Positions 1-11,408 of a stretch of DNA of 64,000 nucleotides are shown in pieces. Source of the DNA: Beroe forskalii (lineage: Eukaryota; Ctenophora; Nuda; Beroida; Beroidae); the NCBI GenBank assembly GCA_011033025.1, contig WFMF01000007.1, forward strand, positions 1,364,001-1,428,000, read 5' to 3'. Below the pieces are notes generated by a model that had not been told where the DNA came from, searched no databases, and worked only from the letters and a program-made list of their open reading frames with translations. Both the position numbers and the translations under genes were made by a program. The stretch's first letter is position 1. Each line of letters begins with the position of its first letter.

Positions 1-2297
1 CATAACTATCATACAAATCATCATCTGTCCTCGGTAACCGAGACAAGCAATCAGCTATGTTTTTCGGACCTTCTATATGTTTAACTGTAAATTGAAATTG
101 GGACAAATCATGAAACCATCTCCACAAGGGACCTTGCATTAATTTAGAATTTCTCCAGTGTAGCAACGGTTTGTGATCTACATGGATAGTGAAAGTTTGA
201 TTTAATAAAAGTATTCGATACTTCTCGCAATAGAATTTCATACTGTACAGTTCTTTTTGAAACGTGCTCCAGCGCTGCTGGGTTGGTGTTAATAAATTAC
301 TAGCAAATGCCACTGGATGCAGAAATCCATCATCTCCTATTTGAGATAACACAGCGCCTATTGAATAGTCACTGGCGTCTGTTTTCAATATAAATTCTTT
401 ATTAAGATTTGGAAACTGCAAAACAACATTTTCAGCAATTTTATCTTTAATGGCTTGAAACGCGTCTTCTTGCTCCTTATTCCAGACAAATTTTATATTT
501 TGCTTTAACAAATTTGTCATTGGTTTACACACAAGGGCAAAATCTTTCAAAAACTTCCTGTAGAAGCCAGCCATAGAAACGAAACTTTTAATTTGTTTCT
601 TATTTCGTGGCCTACTCATTTTTAATAATCCATCACATTTACTAGGATCCATCTCTAGACCTTTATGTGATAAAATAAAACCCAAAAATGATATTTTTAG
701 CATGAAAAGACGCGTTTTTTCTGGTTTGAGCCTCAAATTGACAGATTTTAGCCGAGTAAAAATCTTATCAATATTATCTAGAGCTTCAAGAAAACTGCGT
801 GCAGCTGAAGCTAAATCGTCTAAATACTGCGCACACTTAGTGTTTTTCAAACCTAGCATTACTTTCTCAATTTCTTGCTGAAAACTCCCTGGACTTGATG
901 TCAACCCAAGTGGGACGCGTGCATATTGAAAAGTACAAACTGATGGAATAGAACACGAGGTGATTGGTTTGCTATCCTCGTGTAAGGGCTGTTGCCAATA
1001 ACCCATGGATAGATCCATTTTACTGAAGTACGTACAGCCTTCCCACATTGTAGTGAGGGATTCAATATCAGGTAAAGGTTGAAACGATCGCTGAACATGA
1101 GCATTTATCAATCGTAGATCACTAATAAGCCGATACTTCGCATTATCCCCCTTTGCATGTCTTTTAACCTGTATAAATGCTGGACTGTGATACGGGCTAT
1201 TGGAAGGTTCAATAATTCCCAAAGACATTAACTTATTGCAAAGTTTTTCAGCATGAGGCCTTAATTTCATAGGTATTGGCCTAAAAGGAGCTCTAATAGG
1301 TACCTGAGTATCAAGAACTATTTTATGTGGCGCAAGTTTAGCTGCTGGTAAGTAGTTTTCAGTTAAAGCAAACACATCCCTATGTTTGAGAATTAATTGC
1401 TTCACTTGACTCATCTGCTCATTAGATAAATGGGTAAGCGATTTTAAGTCGAGTTTTTCAAATAATAACTCATCTTTTTCCTCTTGAGACATATTATTAA
1501 TGTCTTGTTCCACATCACATTCTTCAGCTGTCACATTTACAGACACATTAGTTATGCATTCTACTTGTCCCAATGTTTGATTTCTAAAAATTTGTACTGG
1601 AAAATCATTGTTATTTATAAGCTTTATATGTGTTTTACCCTTAGCCACATTCAATAAGCCTGTTTCAGACTCAACTTGGTACTTTTTATATAGTAACTTA
1701 TCGCATGGATCAAACACACCCGAAAAAGTAGAATACGTACTATTTTTACTATTTTTAGATTTAGCACAGCGTATTTTGCAAGCAACATTATTAGCAACAG
1801 ATCGTGCTGGAATATGAATAGTTTTGGCCAAGCACGCTTTATATTTGACCCTTTTATCTCTCACCCTTATAAGTGGTACTGTCAAATTGTTAATTTGACA
1901 AGTAAGATTGGCAAAATTCAAAATGACATTATTTTCAACGCAAAAATCCACTCCTAAAAGTAGATTTTCTTGTAAATTGTCAACTACTAAAGCCTTCAGG
2001 TTTAATTCCTCATTTACTACTTTTATAGTAGTTTCTAAAACACCTTTAATTTGTAAAGGAGAACCTTCAGCTCCAACCACTTTACCAGTATATTCTAAGA
2101 GCTGACTACATACATGTTCAGGTATCAAATGAGCAGATATCAATGACAAATTTGAGCCAGTATCTGTTAAAGCGTACATATAATTATCAAATAATTCTAC
2201 TTTAACATACGATTTATTGCCATTGCATGTTTTAGAGGGTTTCAACTCAACTTTACGGACTTCTGTATCCCTCCCTACTAAGCCCGGAATGGGTTTT
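1..2297 (-). CDS. pol: Ty3/gypsy pol (protease, RT, RNase H), runs off left edge
   Basis: The minus strand is open from the gag/pol frameshift site to base 1 with no stop seen, so this is a partial but apparently intact pol. In order it shows a retropepsin with a D-T-G-S active site (2153-2164), a reverse transcriptase whose catalytic box is Y-L-D-D (815-826), an RNase H beginning with a T-D-A-S motif (about 380-390), and at the left edge the N-I-A-D-C-L-S-R block that typically closes the Ty3 RNase H/connection region. Integrase should lie left of the window. There is no start codon of its own: the frame is -1 relative to the zinc-knuckle ORF and is entered by ribosomal frameshifting. Family level (Ty3/gypsy, Metaviridae) is secure; the clade is not determined. 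Confidence 0.9.
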
Positions 2298-2462
2298 TTG
2301 AGCTTGGCTCATTTTGCGTGACATTAGCATGTTGTTTTTGATTGCCTGATAGTAAATGCGGGTTCAAGTGAAAACAGGTAGCAGCAACATGTCCCGATTT
2401 GGCACAATATGAACAGTACGGGCGTTGTGGACGTACCCTGTTACTGTTATTGTTTTTATTAA
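2278..2462 (-). CDS. gag: Ty3/gypsy gag, C-terminal part with second zinc knuckle
   Basis: This is the gag segment downstream of the inserted TTAA transposon. It contains a CCHC zinc knuckle (C-S-Y-C, H, C with the CX2CX4HX4C spacing), expected to bind RNA in the nucleocapsid region. Its upstream end is defined by the transposon insertion (TTAA at 2459-2462), not by a start codon; any ATG further upstream lies inside the transposon. The frame matches the N-terminal gag part at 4712-5748 once the insertion is discounted, so this is one gag gene split by an insertion. It ends at the TAG at 2278-2280, just after the slippery site. Confidence 0.8.
2293..2299 (-). promoter_or_regulatory. -1 ribosomal frameshift site AAAAAAC (gag to pol)
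   Basis: On the minus strand the heptamer A AAA AAC falls exactly on gag codons TCA AAA AAC, five codons before the gag stop at 2278-2280. A -1 slip enters the pol frame. This is one of the classical retroviral slippery heptamers. No downstream pseudoknot was modelled. Confidence 0.75.
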
Positions 2463-4711
2463 AGGGGTAGTTCACTATAGAATTGACTTTTAAGAAAATT
2501 AAAATGGTTATGATTTTATCACTTCTCACGTTGCATGTTATACAATGGTGAAATCCCCATGCCTCTATCTCAATTAAGTCGCGAGTTATTGCGGTTTATA
2601 GATTTCAGCGCGATGACGTCACGTGGGCACAACAGGTTGCCGCGCAGCGTTACAATACGTGTGAAATCTATGTATAGAGGTGTTAAATTGGGTACAACTG
2701 TCGGAATTTCAGTTGATCGTTTAAAATTTTGTTTTCTTTACTGTTTGCAATTGTATGATACTATAAATTTCAAGTAGATGTATGCAAGAAAAGAGTAATA
2801 TTTACCAAACATTATGATGACACATATTTAGTTGCAAAATGATTACACGCTATAAAAGTATACTTCTAGTTCTTGAATCATGATTTGTGTAGACTGTACC
2901 TACCTATCGAGTCATATGTACCGTTGATTCATCATTCAACGATGTTTTTGTTTTTCTGATAAATTTTCATCTAACAGTACATAGCCGTGTAAAATGACAA
3001 TTTATCAGAGAAGCAAAAATTTGATTGCATATAAATACCTTTATTGTCCAATGTCCATCTCTGCCCTTTGGTCATGTAGAGCTACTACCTTTACTGTGAG
3101 AATCGTAGTACTATCAAATTGCCCTGTTTTTCTACCACGTCTAAATAAAGCTTAGTCTCTGTTATAGGATTCTTACCCATGAAACTGTGGAAAGAATCAC
3201 TGGCACGACAACAGTAGCCATCTTCAAGTCTGTGGAAGATCGTCGGAAGATCATCTTTACTGTTTCTTACACCAGTGTTATAGTCACCTTATTCTCTGAA
3301 CTGTCGTGTTAACGTTCATATCCAACTGAACAACCGAGGTTGGCTCTTTGTCAGCAGCTTGATCACTCATATCCTGTTGTCTTGCCCTTGAGACTAGAAT
3401 CTAATAATTTCGTGTTCGTGTCTGTGTATGTATGTGTGTATGTGTGTGAAATGCGTTTATAAGAAGTGCATTTAATATTTTTGATCGGTTTTTTCGGGAA
3501 AATCTTCACCCAATTAAGAGGATTATTCATATCTATGATAAATTTGAATTGAACTTTCCGTTAATTAGTTATTAGCATAATAAATATCATGCGTTTACTA
3601 ATGCTAATATATGCTGTGTGTATATATAGGTGATCTCAAATTACAAAGTATGTTGTACGGTGCATTTCCGCGAATATCTGTAATCCTCGGTAAAGGGTAT
3701 GTTAAAGTGATACCTAGGTGATCAAATCACTTTACACATTCCAAGATGACGTCATGAAGCAAGTTGCTTTTGGCTGCTGGATACAAAACGAACCGCAGGT
3801 TGATTGTTTCCGCGAATCTTCGCGGGCAAACGCTAGTTTAATAATATTGTCGTTGCAACCAGTAGTTAGTACTGCCGTTTTCCTTGCTTTTTGAAGTTTA
3901 GAATGTCCCGTCTTCAAACTCACTTCCTGCTCAAATATTTGAGCCATTTGAATCTTGTAAAGTTGTAGGGTTTATCTCCTTCTGAGCAGCTTGAAAGGGA
4001 GTAACCGTCACAGCTTTCCGAAATCATTATACTATTATACCTGCTTACTTTCAATACCTTATCGGTCATCATCACAGTTTGTTCTTAGTTGTGTTGTGGT
4101 GTTTTGTATAAACTTTATTAAAGTACCATAAATTGCTGTCAGATACATTTGTGGGTGTTGTGAAAGCTGAATTACTAAGCGTGAGTGGTATTTTACTATC
4201 ATTCCTGTGATCTACATTTACACATTCACTGTGTCCACAGATATTTATTTAAAAATTAATATGAATCATGATCATACGAGCAATACAGGATGTAAAATAC
4301 ATAATATGATTCATTATTGTGAGTTGTGACATATATTCACGTGCCTTTTTTCCACCCTGAATCGTGTTATACCTCGCTATTGCTTGTCTAAATAAGTACC
4401 TACATTACATCATGGGCCGAGAGAAAGTTTAATATCAATAATGAAAAACAAAAAAGTAATCCAAAATACACGAAACTTCCGGCAGGAAAAACACAATACA
4501 CATTTATTACCTTTCACATACAGTAGCGTATCTCATAGCGTTTGTTGCGGTGATGTGCCCACGTGACGTCATCGCGCCATAACATAAAGGTGCGATTTCT
4601 CGCGATCAGAGTAACTTAGAAACACAGGGATTTCACTAAACATATGTTTGCAGTAATGGTAGATAAATTAGAACATAAAAAGTGGCACTTTTTCTAGAGT
4701 GTACTACCCCT
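2463..4711. mobile_element. TTAA-flanked DNA transposon inserted in gag (Kolobok/T2-like)
   Basis: The element is 2249 bp and bounded on both sides by TTAA (2459-2462 and 4712-4715). Its ends are inverted: AGGGGTAGT, a mismatch, CACT, then TAGAA-type sequence. Similarity continues as imperfect subterminal inverted repeats of about 180 bp; both arms contain GATGACGTCACGTGGGCAC. The TTAA duplication followed by AGGGG matches the TTAAAGGRR terminus described for T2/Kolobok MITEs; piggyBac also duplicates TTAA but usually has different tips. No transposase ORF is visible, so it is probably non-autonomous. It interrupts the retroelement gag and itself carries an interspersed repeat at 3403-3837. 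Confidence 0.8.
3403..3837 (-). repeat. Interspersed repeat, copy 1
   Basis: About 435 bp that recurs in inverse orientation at 12637-13840. On the minus strand it begins ACTAGCGTTTGCCCGCGAAG and ends near a (CA/TACA)-rich stretch followed by GAAATTATTAGA. The class is not identified; no coding sequence is visible. This copy lacks the 760-bp MITE present in copy 2 and so serves as the empty-site reference for it. Confidence 0.7.
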
Positions 4712-5748
4712 TTAAGGTATCTACACTCTGGCTTATAATGTCCAAATTTACCACAATTGTAACATTGCACATTTTTACGCTCAGCATTTCTATTGCTGTT
4801 TCCAGATCTCATACCCTGATTCATGAACGGATGAAAACCACCAGGGTGTGAGCTCACCATGGGCATTGTAGCGTGAGAAAAATTAGCAACTGGCATTTGG
4901 TATTGAACCGGTTGTGATCCCTGAATTTGATTGTAAGGAATAACTGTTTGTTGTGGCACTTGAAGTTGTGAAACAGGAGGAATGTTGTTCATGTACTGTG
5001 CTTGTTGATTTTGAAAGCTAGGTACATTGTGTTGTATTTGTGGAGTTTGCTGTGATGAGTGTGAAGTTGTGGTCTCAACCTCTTGTGTTCTATTTACAGT
5101 TTCAGCAGATTTTTGACAATTCATGCATTGTTCCGGGGCAACATTATACACTTTTTCTAGCAACTGGGCACCAGTTCCTTTGCGTATATATCGTCTTGTC
5201 TGCAATGCCTTGCAGTGATTAACAGCTGCTGTTACTGCTTCAGTGAGATCTTGAAAATTCTCTTCAAGCAGTTTGACTCCCAAGGCGTCGTTTCTTACGC
5301 CCATTAGAAATGACTGAATCAGTTGCCTGTTCTGACGGATATTCTGATCCTCTGGAAAGGCTTCCATCGCCATTTTCTGTAGCTCGCTGGCATATTGTTC
5401 GATACTTTCATTTTCCTCTTGTTGCCTGAATCTTAACATGAATTCGGCAGGAATTCTTTCGCCTTGCCTTCCTTTAATGGCAGTTCTAATGAGAAGCTGC
5501 ACAGCATTGTCAAAAAAATTATTTTTCTGTGCTTCTGTTAGATTCAGGTTTTCAATTACTCCGAAGCTTTCCTCATCCATGAAGGATAGAAAAGTTCTGT
5601 AAATTTGATTAGCATTGATGTTTAATAAATCTGAATAATTTCTAAATTGTTTCATCCATGATGCGAAGGTATTTTTCAGTTTATATTGTTCAGGTGGTTT
5701 CGCTATTACACCCAACCTATGTGCAGCAGCCTGTGCCTGATTCTCCAT
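4712..5748 (-). CDS. gag: Ty3/gypsy gag, N-terminal and capsid part
   Basis: The ATG is at 5746-5748, directly downstream of the leader and primer site. The first roughly 200 residues look like a Ty3 Gag capsid region (F-A-S-W-M-K-Q-F near the start, then R-F-R-Q-Q-E-E-N-E-S-I-E-Q-Y-A). A Q/P-rich linker follows, then a CCHC zinc knuckle (C-Y-N-C, H, C) just before the break. Gag is cut at 4712 by the TTAA transposon. The open frame runs on for about 25 residues inside the transposon to a stop at 4636, but those residues are transposon-derived. The remaining part of gag, with a second knuckle, is at 2278-2462. Confidence 0.88.
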
Positions 5749-5920
5749 TTCAGTGCACGTTTAGTGAAATCAACGAATAAGATAAGATATGCTATCGAGC
5801 TAGATTAAATATTGCCCTGGTTAACGTCAGGGGATCTGGATAGAACGTCAGATCTGTTTTAAAACTTCTGAATATCTGGATTTTCTTCAGATAACAGGTA
5901 AATCAGCACTGGCAAAAAAA

Positions 5921-5937
5921 ATCCTACGTTCGCGCCA
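5921..5937 (-). other. Primer binding site of minus-strand LTR element
   Basis: On the minus strand, three bases after the LTR end (ACGTAACA), the sequence reads TGGCGCGAACGTAGGAT. It starts with TGG as expected for complementarity to a tRNA CCA end. Its first ten bases are the same as in the primer site of the 11.5-25.9 kb element. The primer tRNA was not identified. Confidence 0.65.
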
Positions 5938-5940
5938 AAA

Positions 5941-6249
5941 TGTTACGTAGGTACTTTATACTTTTTAAACCAAGTGAAACAAGGCTTTTAACTAAAATAA
6001 AGGACTTGGCCGTACAAGAGTATTCGGTAGTAAGACGTTTGAGTAGTGAAAAGTGAGTTCTAACAGAATAGTTCTACGATATCCAACTTCTATCTAACGC
6101 GTTAATCACGTGATAAAACAAACGCAATGAACTCCACGTAGTATAATCAAGCACTAACGCTAGCTATAGCTTTATACTACGGCTTATACTGTATACTAAA
6201 CTATACTAACATATAAAATGAAAATAAATCCCTACCTATCTATATAATA
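5941..6249 (-). mobile_element. 5' LTR of minus-strand Ty3/gypsy element
   Basis: A 309-bp LTR reading TATTATATAGATAGG to TACGTAACA on the minus strand. It is almost identical to the 3' LTR at 61198-61505; the only differences noticed are one 4-bp and one 5-bp indel. The flank at 6250-6254 is CCCCA (TGGGG on the minus strand), proposed as the 5-bp target duplication. The LTR abuts the START exon, only about 11 bp from its AG. Confidence 0.9.
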
Positions 6250-6260
6250 CCCCACACTAG

Positions 6261-6924
6261 GATGGAAGCCCGCATTAAGAAGTACGTGGACCTGTCTAAA
6301 CAAGACCCGGACTCCTCCTCGGACTGGTCTCCCATGCACAAGGACGACATGACACGTCTCTACAAGGTCACGGACCGGAGTGGCAAGGAAGCCACTGAGA
6401 TCGTGATCGCAGTGGCTGAGGTGGACGGGGTCACTGCGGGGGAGATGGTGAATGTCTTCCACTCTCAGGAGCTAAAGCTGAAGTGGGACTCCAGCATTGA
6501 GAAGTCCTCTCTTCTGGAAGACAAGGACGAGCACTGCTCAGTCTACCACCAGGTCCAGAAGCGGATCTGGCCCAGTGCCCAGCGCGACTTCGTGTACGAG
6601 AGTCACAAGGAGCAGCTGGGGGAGGGGGAGGCGCCGGACTGGGTGGTGTGCAACGTGTCCTGCGAGCACTCTGCCGCCCCTGACAGCAAGTACTGCAGAG
6701 CCACTATAGAAGTAGTGTTCTACTGCCAGACCCTCGTCTCAGGGGACCCCTCTCAGAGGCAGAATGTGAAGTGTAAGATCTTCTACTCCGCCAGGATAGA
6801 CCCGGGGGGCTGGGTCCCTGCTGCTGCTATCAAGGCTGCAGCCACTAGCGAGTATCCAAAGTTCATCAAGAACATTGCCAAGTTCTCCCAGGCTCACGTA
6901 AAGGACGCTCCGCTCTCCTTTTAA
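6261..6924 (+). CDS. CERT1: CERT-type START lipid-transfer domain, terminal exon
   Basis: An uninterrupted 220-codon frame (ATG 6262-6264, TAA 6922-6924) matches the C-terminal START domain of ceramide transfer protein, which carries ceramide from ER to Golgi. Diagnostic blocks are K-R-I-W-P-S-A-Q-R-D (100-109), W-V-V-C-N (127-131), Y-C-Q-T-L-V-S (154-160), C-K-I-F-Y (171-175), P-G-G-W-V-P (181-186), E-Y-P-K-F and the terminal L-S-F. By family knowledge the ceramide-contacting residues Q, N and Y are kept (Q97, N131, Y175) and the Glu is Asp here (D76); both pocket-mouth tryptophans are present (W103, W184). An AG at 6259-6260 precedes the frame, so this is probably the last exon of a larger gene. 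The PH domain, FFAT motif and upstream exons are not in the window. Alternatively it is a START-only gene or intronless retrocopy. It is GC-rich, unlike its surroundings. Confidence 0.85.
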
Positions 6925-7750
6925 AGGTTTCTAGGACTTAGACTGACGTATCGTTTGTATTTGTGTTATCTTTCCTTGTTAAAGCGTTTGATATGATTTG
7001 ATATGATGATAAGTACATGAGAGTATTGTTATCGATGTAGAGATTTAGGTTTTCCTAGTTTCAAACCACGATACAGTATAGTATGTTCATCGGAAACTTA
7101 TTCCACACTTAAGATAAATGATAATTATTTAGGTTTGTTTATGAGATGTTGCCTGGGTGACAGATCTATAACTATAACCCTCTTGTTCCATGGCCAAATA
7201 ATTCACTGAAATAATATGGCCATATTTTTTCTGAAAAATATATTTTTCAGCTCAACCTGTTCCATGCCCATATAATTTTTGCGCCGCGCAAATTACGTAA
7301 TTAAATCACAGTCCAAGCATTGAAACATTAACCCATCAGACAGATCAGTATTCAGTCAACTGATGATTGGTGCATAAACCAATCAGATTGAGCAATATGC
7401 CCTGAAAACCGCGCGGGATTCCCGAGCGGAATTCCGTATTCAAAATCCCGGAAAATGGGGTTAGTTGCTACATGCCCAGAATTACGAATTTCAGTGCGCG
7501 TGGATTCACGGATACTTTTATCGTAGGTATAATAGTTTAATGGCTTATTAATGAGACCAAGTATCTACACAGTTTCCGTTAATGGATCAATACGACAGTA
7601 CCTAGGTGTTGTGAAACTTATCCATCATTATGTAAACAGTAATTGTAGTGTTTGTATAACAATTCTGACCAAAAAATTACAGGGTCCGTACCTACCTAGT
7701 TCGTATTTTTGAGTTGGGTGGTTGAGCGAGCGAAGCAAGCCCAATAACAG
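6925..7750 (+). other. START exon 3' flank, no further gene
   Basis: This presumably contains the 3' UTR. It is AT-rich, with no convincing AATAAA near the stop and no ORF of note. Two near repeats of ATGGCCA/ATGCCCA-type sequence occur around 7190-7270, and a short segment around 7400-7460 has GGAATTCC-type inverted words similar to 26210-26370. Confidence 0.4.
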
Positions 7751-8110
7751 GGGCAAAGCCCCTGGGGCTCTTCCATGAACACGTTTTTGTATTCTTAAGA
7801 ACACTGTCACCTGATATTTCTGGGTAGTTACGAACACTCTCCAAAAATTTTGTCCATGAAACTCGGACCCTAGTTGTTCGTAAGTGCATTGATTTACGAG
7901 TACTCTTGGACGTTTACGAATACTCCCTAAAAGCCTTCGTAAGTGTGCGTGATTCACTGCTTTTGAGTCCGTGACCCCTCACGCAGTGTTCGTAAGTCAG
8001 AATTCACTCGTAAGTGTACTCGTAAAGTGTGCCAAGTTACGAAAATTCTTACGACCACTCGAGAGGGGTCTTACGAATACTCTTAGCTGCTCTCACTGAA
8101 ATGAGCGTGT

Positions 8111-9067
8111 ACCAACTCGTATATAACATTGAATAACTAAAGCTGAGTTGTCGAATTTTTCGAATGGAAATAAATATAAGCATCCTTTCAGACTGTTACA
8201 CTCTTGTTTACATTCACTAGTCACTATATAACGAATCTTCAAGTTCACTGATTCATTTTGAGTATTTGGTAGATGTTTTTTTCTCCTTCCAATAGCTTTT
8301 CAGTACTTATCAATCGATGACGTAATACAAGATTGATCTATCGAGCCACCGATGATTATTCACACGTATTCCATAATTGTGAGGCTAAGTAAGTATGGAG
8401 ATTGGAGAAGGGATTAAACTCCTTAGTCCTTATGCTAGAAATGTACAGCATCGCTCAAACAGAAAACGACTTTATCGATCGTCCACGTAGCAGAATCAAG
8501 TGAAAGGAAGCATGAAATTAAATTAAACAAAAAGTTGTACCAACCGAATTCATAATTTGTGCATTATACCAAATCATTAATAACAATTTACCATCTCATC
8601 ATTCTGTGTACTTACAAATACGATACAGTACTACAGTAATTTAAGGTAAGACTAGTGTCAAAAATGTCAGAATTATAGAACCATCTGACGTTTTCATGCG
8701 GGTCTATAATATGTAAACACTTACTTGATCGGGTTCATATCGGTTTAGACCCTCGCCCTACGGGCTCGGGTAAAAACCGGATACATCCCTCGGGAATTAT
8801 CCCAAAATGGACACGATAGGCCCGTGTCTATGCATTGTAATATAGCAATATAGCTATCATTGAAAAAAAAACTCGATCAAATAGTCTGTAATTCAAGTCA
8901 ATTTAAAAAAAATACGGTAAATGTCAATGAGAAAAGAGAATTTGAAAAAAGGTATATAGGTAAACGGGTAAAGGTATTAGGTAAATAATTAATAAAGAGG
9001 GTAAATATGGTACACAGCACACTGAAGAAAAAGAGAACTCGACGCGGTTCCAAACGCTACAGCAAAC
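8111..9067. other. Interior of foldback element, no gene seen
   Basis: AT-rich, without a supportable ORF. The only structure noted is an interrupted inverted repeat around 8739-8777 (CGGTTT and ACCC paired with GGGT and AAACCG around a GCCCTACGGGC core). Confidence 0.4.
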
Positions 9068-9069
9068 TA

Positions 9070-9945
9070 CCTTAGTACATGAAATTAAGTAAGCAGAAAA
9101 TTAAGCACTCCAGCCGCCAAAAATGCTTAATTTGATGTAACTTAGTAATTTGCTTTCTTAATTAAATGGTCCGACATTATATGCGTTCTTAATTTATTTC
9201 AGAATCAAATCAAAACGTGCACCGCGCATATTTAACCATGTCATGAGATAATCAGACAAAGAAATGTGATGCAGTCAGCAGTAGTGATACACCAGTTATT
9301 AAGGATAGTCAGCTTGCTTCATCACTTAATATCGTGATAGTCGAAATCTCAAAGAATTTCACTCTAAATCTCACTGTGAACAAATCTTTGAAGTTTTTTT
9401 TAGCAAAAGGAATTTTCGACATATTTTTCAAGTTCTCTTGCAGAAATCGTTGCCAATATTCCTACCAGTACCATGGATATTGCAGATGCTAAAGTAGATA
9501 TACGCTTATTAAGTAAGCTCAAGCCCTTATACGCACGAGCAATCTCCTAGTCTTATGGTTTCTTTAAAACAGGAGAAGCAAGGAAGATAATAATCAATGG
9601 GTGGAAGGGAGCTGGTATTCTCAGAGCGATTCAGGAGTGTAGGAATCCATCAGTAGACTAGCTACTAGATCCGTTCTCAAACATTCAAATTTGTGATTAA
9701 GAACTTAAGAAGCCCAATGGATCATTAATATGTACTTAATAACAAAATTTTGTTACTTATTAAATGAAAATGATCTCATTCTTGCTGCCGAAATTTAACT
9801 CGAATTAATTATGTGCAGGAAATTATGAAAGCATTAAATTAAGTAGCATAAAATTAAGCATTGGGGTCACAAAAAATGCTTAATTTGGTGCTGCGTAATA
9901 TTGTGCCTTCTTAATTTTCGGAGTTCTTAATTTCCTGTACTAAGG
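9070..9945. mobile_element. TA-flanked MITE, CCTTAGTAC family
   Basis: 876 bp with terminal inverted repeats CCTTAGTACATGAAATTAAG and, at the right end read inwards, the same 20-mer with one mismatch. It is flanked by TA (9068-9069 and 9946-9947). The subterminal regions repeat AAATTAAG/CTTAATTT words many times. There is no transposase ORF. TA duplication fits a Tc1/mariner/pogo-type element; the superfamily is inferred only. Confidence 0.8.
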
Positions 9946-10488
9946 TATACACAAACCAAAACTGAAATAGGTAATGAAATCGCTACACTCAATTCATAGT
10001 AAGATAGTACGAAACACTGAAACATTGATACTTGAACAAGTTTCCATATAAGGAATAATGAGGTGCCAAGGTACGAGAGGAGAGCATCCCGCTCTCACAT
10101 CCGCGTGAGAAATACCTACACCCTATTGGTTGGTGTTCATTACACGTGACAGTGTCACATGTTTAGAGAGTATTCGTAAATCAGTGTTCGTGGACAGTGC
10201 GCGTGATATTTCAGGATCATTCAAACTGGGTCCGAGTGTTTCATGGACACTTTTGGAGAGTTATTCGTAAATCGTGTACCATGTTCGTAGGAGTTACGAG
10301 TACTCTTAGGCGATTATTTCATGGAAGAGCCCCTGGCGGGGGGCTTAGGCCCCCGGAAAATCATGAATTTTATCCAATGCCTCAACGTGATTATCGGACT
10401 AAACCGTACTTCAGCTGCATTTATAATTGGCGCCGTGCTCGGCCAATCCACTGCCTATCACGTGATCTCCTTTGAGTAAGATGACAAA

Positions 10489-10551
10489 TAAACCAATCAG
10501 ACGGTTGAATCTAACGTTAGGAACGTCACATTTAACCGTCTGATTGGTTTA
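10489..10551. repeat. Perfect 18-bp inverted repeat
   Basis: TAAACCAATCAGACGGTT at 10489-10506 is mirrored exactly by AACCGTCTGATTGGTTTA at 10534-10551, with a 27-nt loop. Part of the word (AAACCAATCAGA) also occurs near 7376, so this may be a remnant of a dispersed hairpin repeat. Confidence 0.75.
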
Positions 10552-10654
10552 CTGAGTAAATAGTCGAGTTTTTGGGGTCAATTCATGTAACCTGACTGGA
10601 AGACTTGACTACCGAATCGACTCTGTTGAGTGTTGATCGAATCAATCCGGATCA

Positions 10655-11408
10655 TGTCGGAGATACGTCAGATGTGTGTCAGTTGTACGTCAGACTGGTG
10701 TCAGTGATAAGTCAGAATGGAATAAGCGATACGTCAGGCTGGCGTCAGTGATACGTCAGACTGGTGTCAGTGACACGACAAACTGATGTCAATAAAACTT
10801 TAAACTGGTGCCAGTGACTCAGTGACACTACAGACTGGTGTCAGTGATAAGTGAGACTGGTGTCAGTGATACGTCAGACTGGTGTCAGTGATACGTCAGA
10901 CTGGTGTCAGTGGATCACTGACACCAATCTGACGTATCGCTGACGTACGTGAAACCAGTCTAAGTGTCTAACGTATCACTGACACCAGTCAAACGTATCA
11001 CTGACACCGGTCTGACGTATCACTGACACCAGTGTCCAGTCTGACGTATCACTGGCAAAAGTCTGAGGTATCACTGCGATAGTTGATACCAGTCAGTGGT
11101 ACGTCAGGTATCAATGACACAAACCTGACGTGCCACTGTCATTGGTACGTCAGGTTGGTGTCAGCGATACATCAAAAGTTGTCATGAAACGTTAGACTGG
11201 TGTCACTGACCACTGTCAGTGATACGTCAGGCTGGTGTCATTGGTACGTCAGGTTGGTGTCAGCGATACATCAAACTGGTGTCAGTGGTAGGTCAGACAA
11301 GTGTCAGTGATACGTTAGACTGGTGTCAGTGATATGTCAGACTGGTGTCACGTATGTCAGCGATACGTCAGACCTGTGTCAGCGATACGTCAGATTGGTC
11401 AGTGATAC
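10655..11408. repeat. 22-bp minisatellite with orientation switches
   Basis: Units resemble GTGTCAGTGATACGTCAGACTG. Around 10914-10922 the array flips to the reverse complement, and it flips again around 11090-11150. Units are degenerate (single substitutions and short deletions). There is no open frame of interest. Confidence 0.85.

Larger units (their letters stand above)
7757..10362. mobile_element. Foldback-like element with TTACGAA-rich arms, copy 1
   Basis: The ends are inverted copies of GGGGCTCTTCCATGAA (about 7766-7786 and 10320-10335), each with a small G/C hairpin on its outer side. Inside, both arms are dense in TTACGAA/TTCGTAAG and TACGAGTACTCTTAG words (7790-8100 and 10160-10315). 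The boundaries are approximate and no target duplication was established. It carries the 876-bp TA-flanked MITE at 9070-9945. A second, more divergent member lies at 24273-25415. Confidence 0.55.

Noticed and set aside
4636..4711. C-terminal 25 residues of the gag ORF
   Set aside because: They are encoded by the inserted TTAA transposon, not by gag.
10197..10475. 92-codon ORF
   Set aside because: It covers the foldback element arm and its GC hairpin; no homology features.
10655..11408. CRISPR-like array
   Set aside because: Repeats are contiguous and degenerate without unique spacers, orientation flips, and the DNA is eukaryotic.
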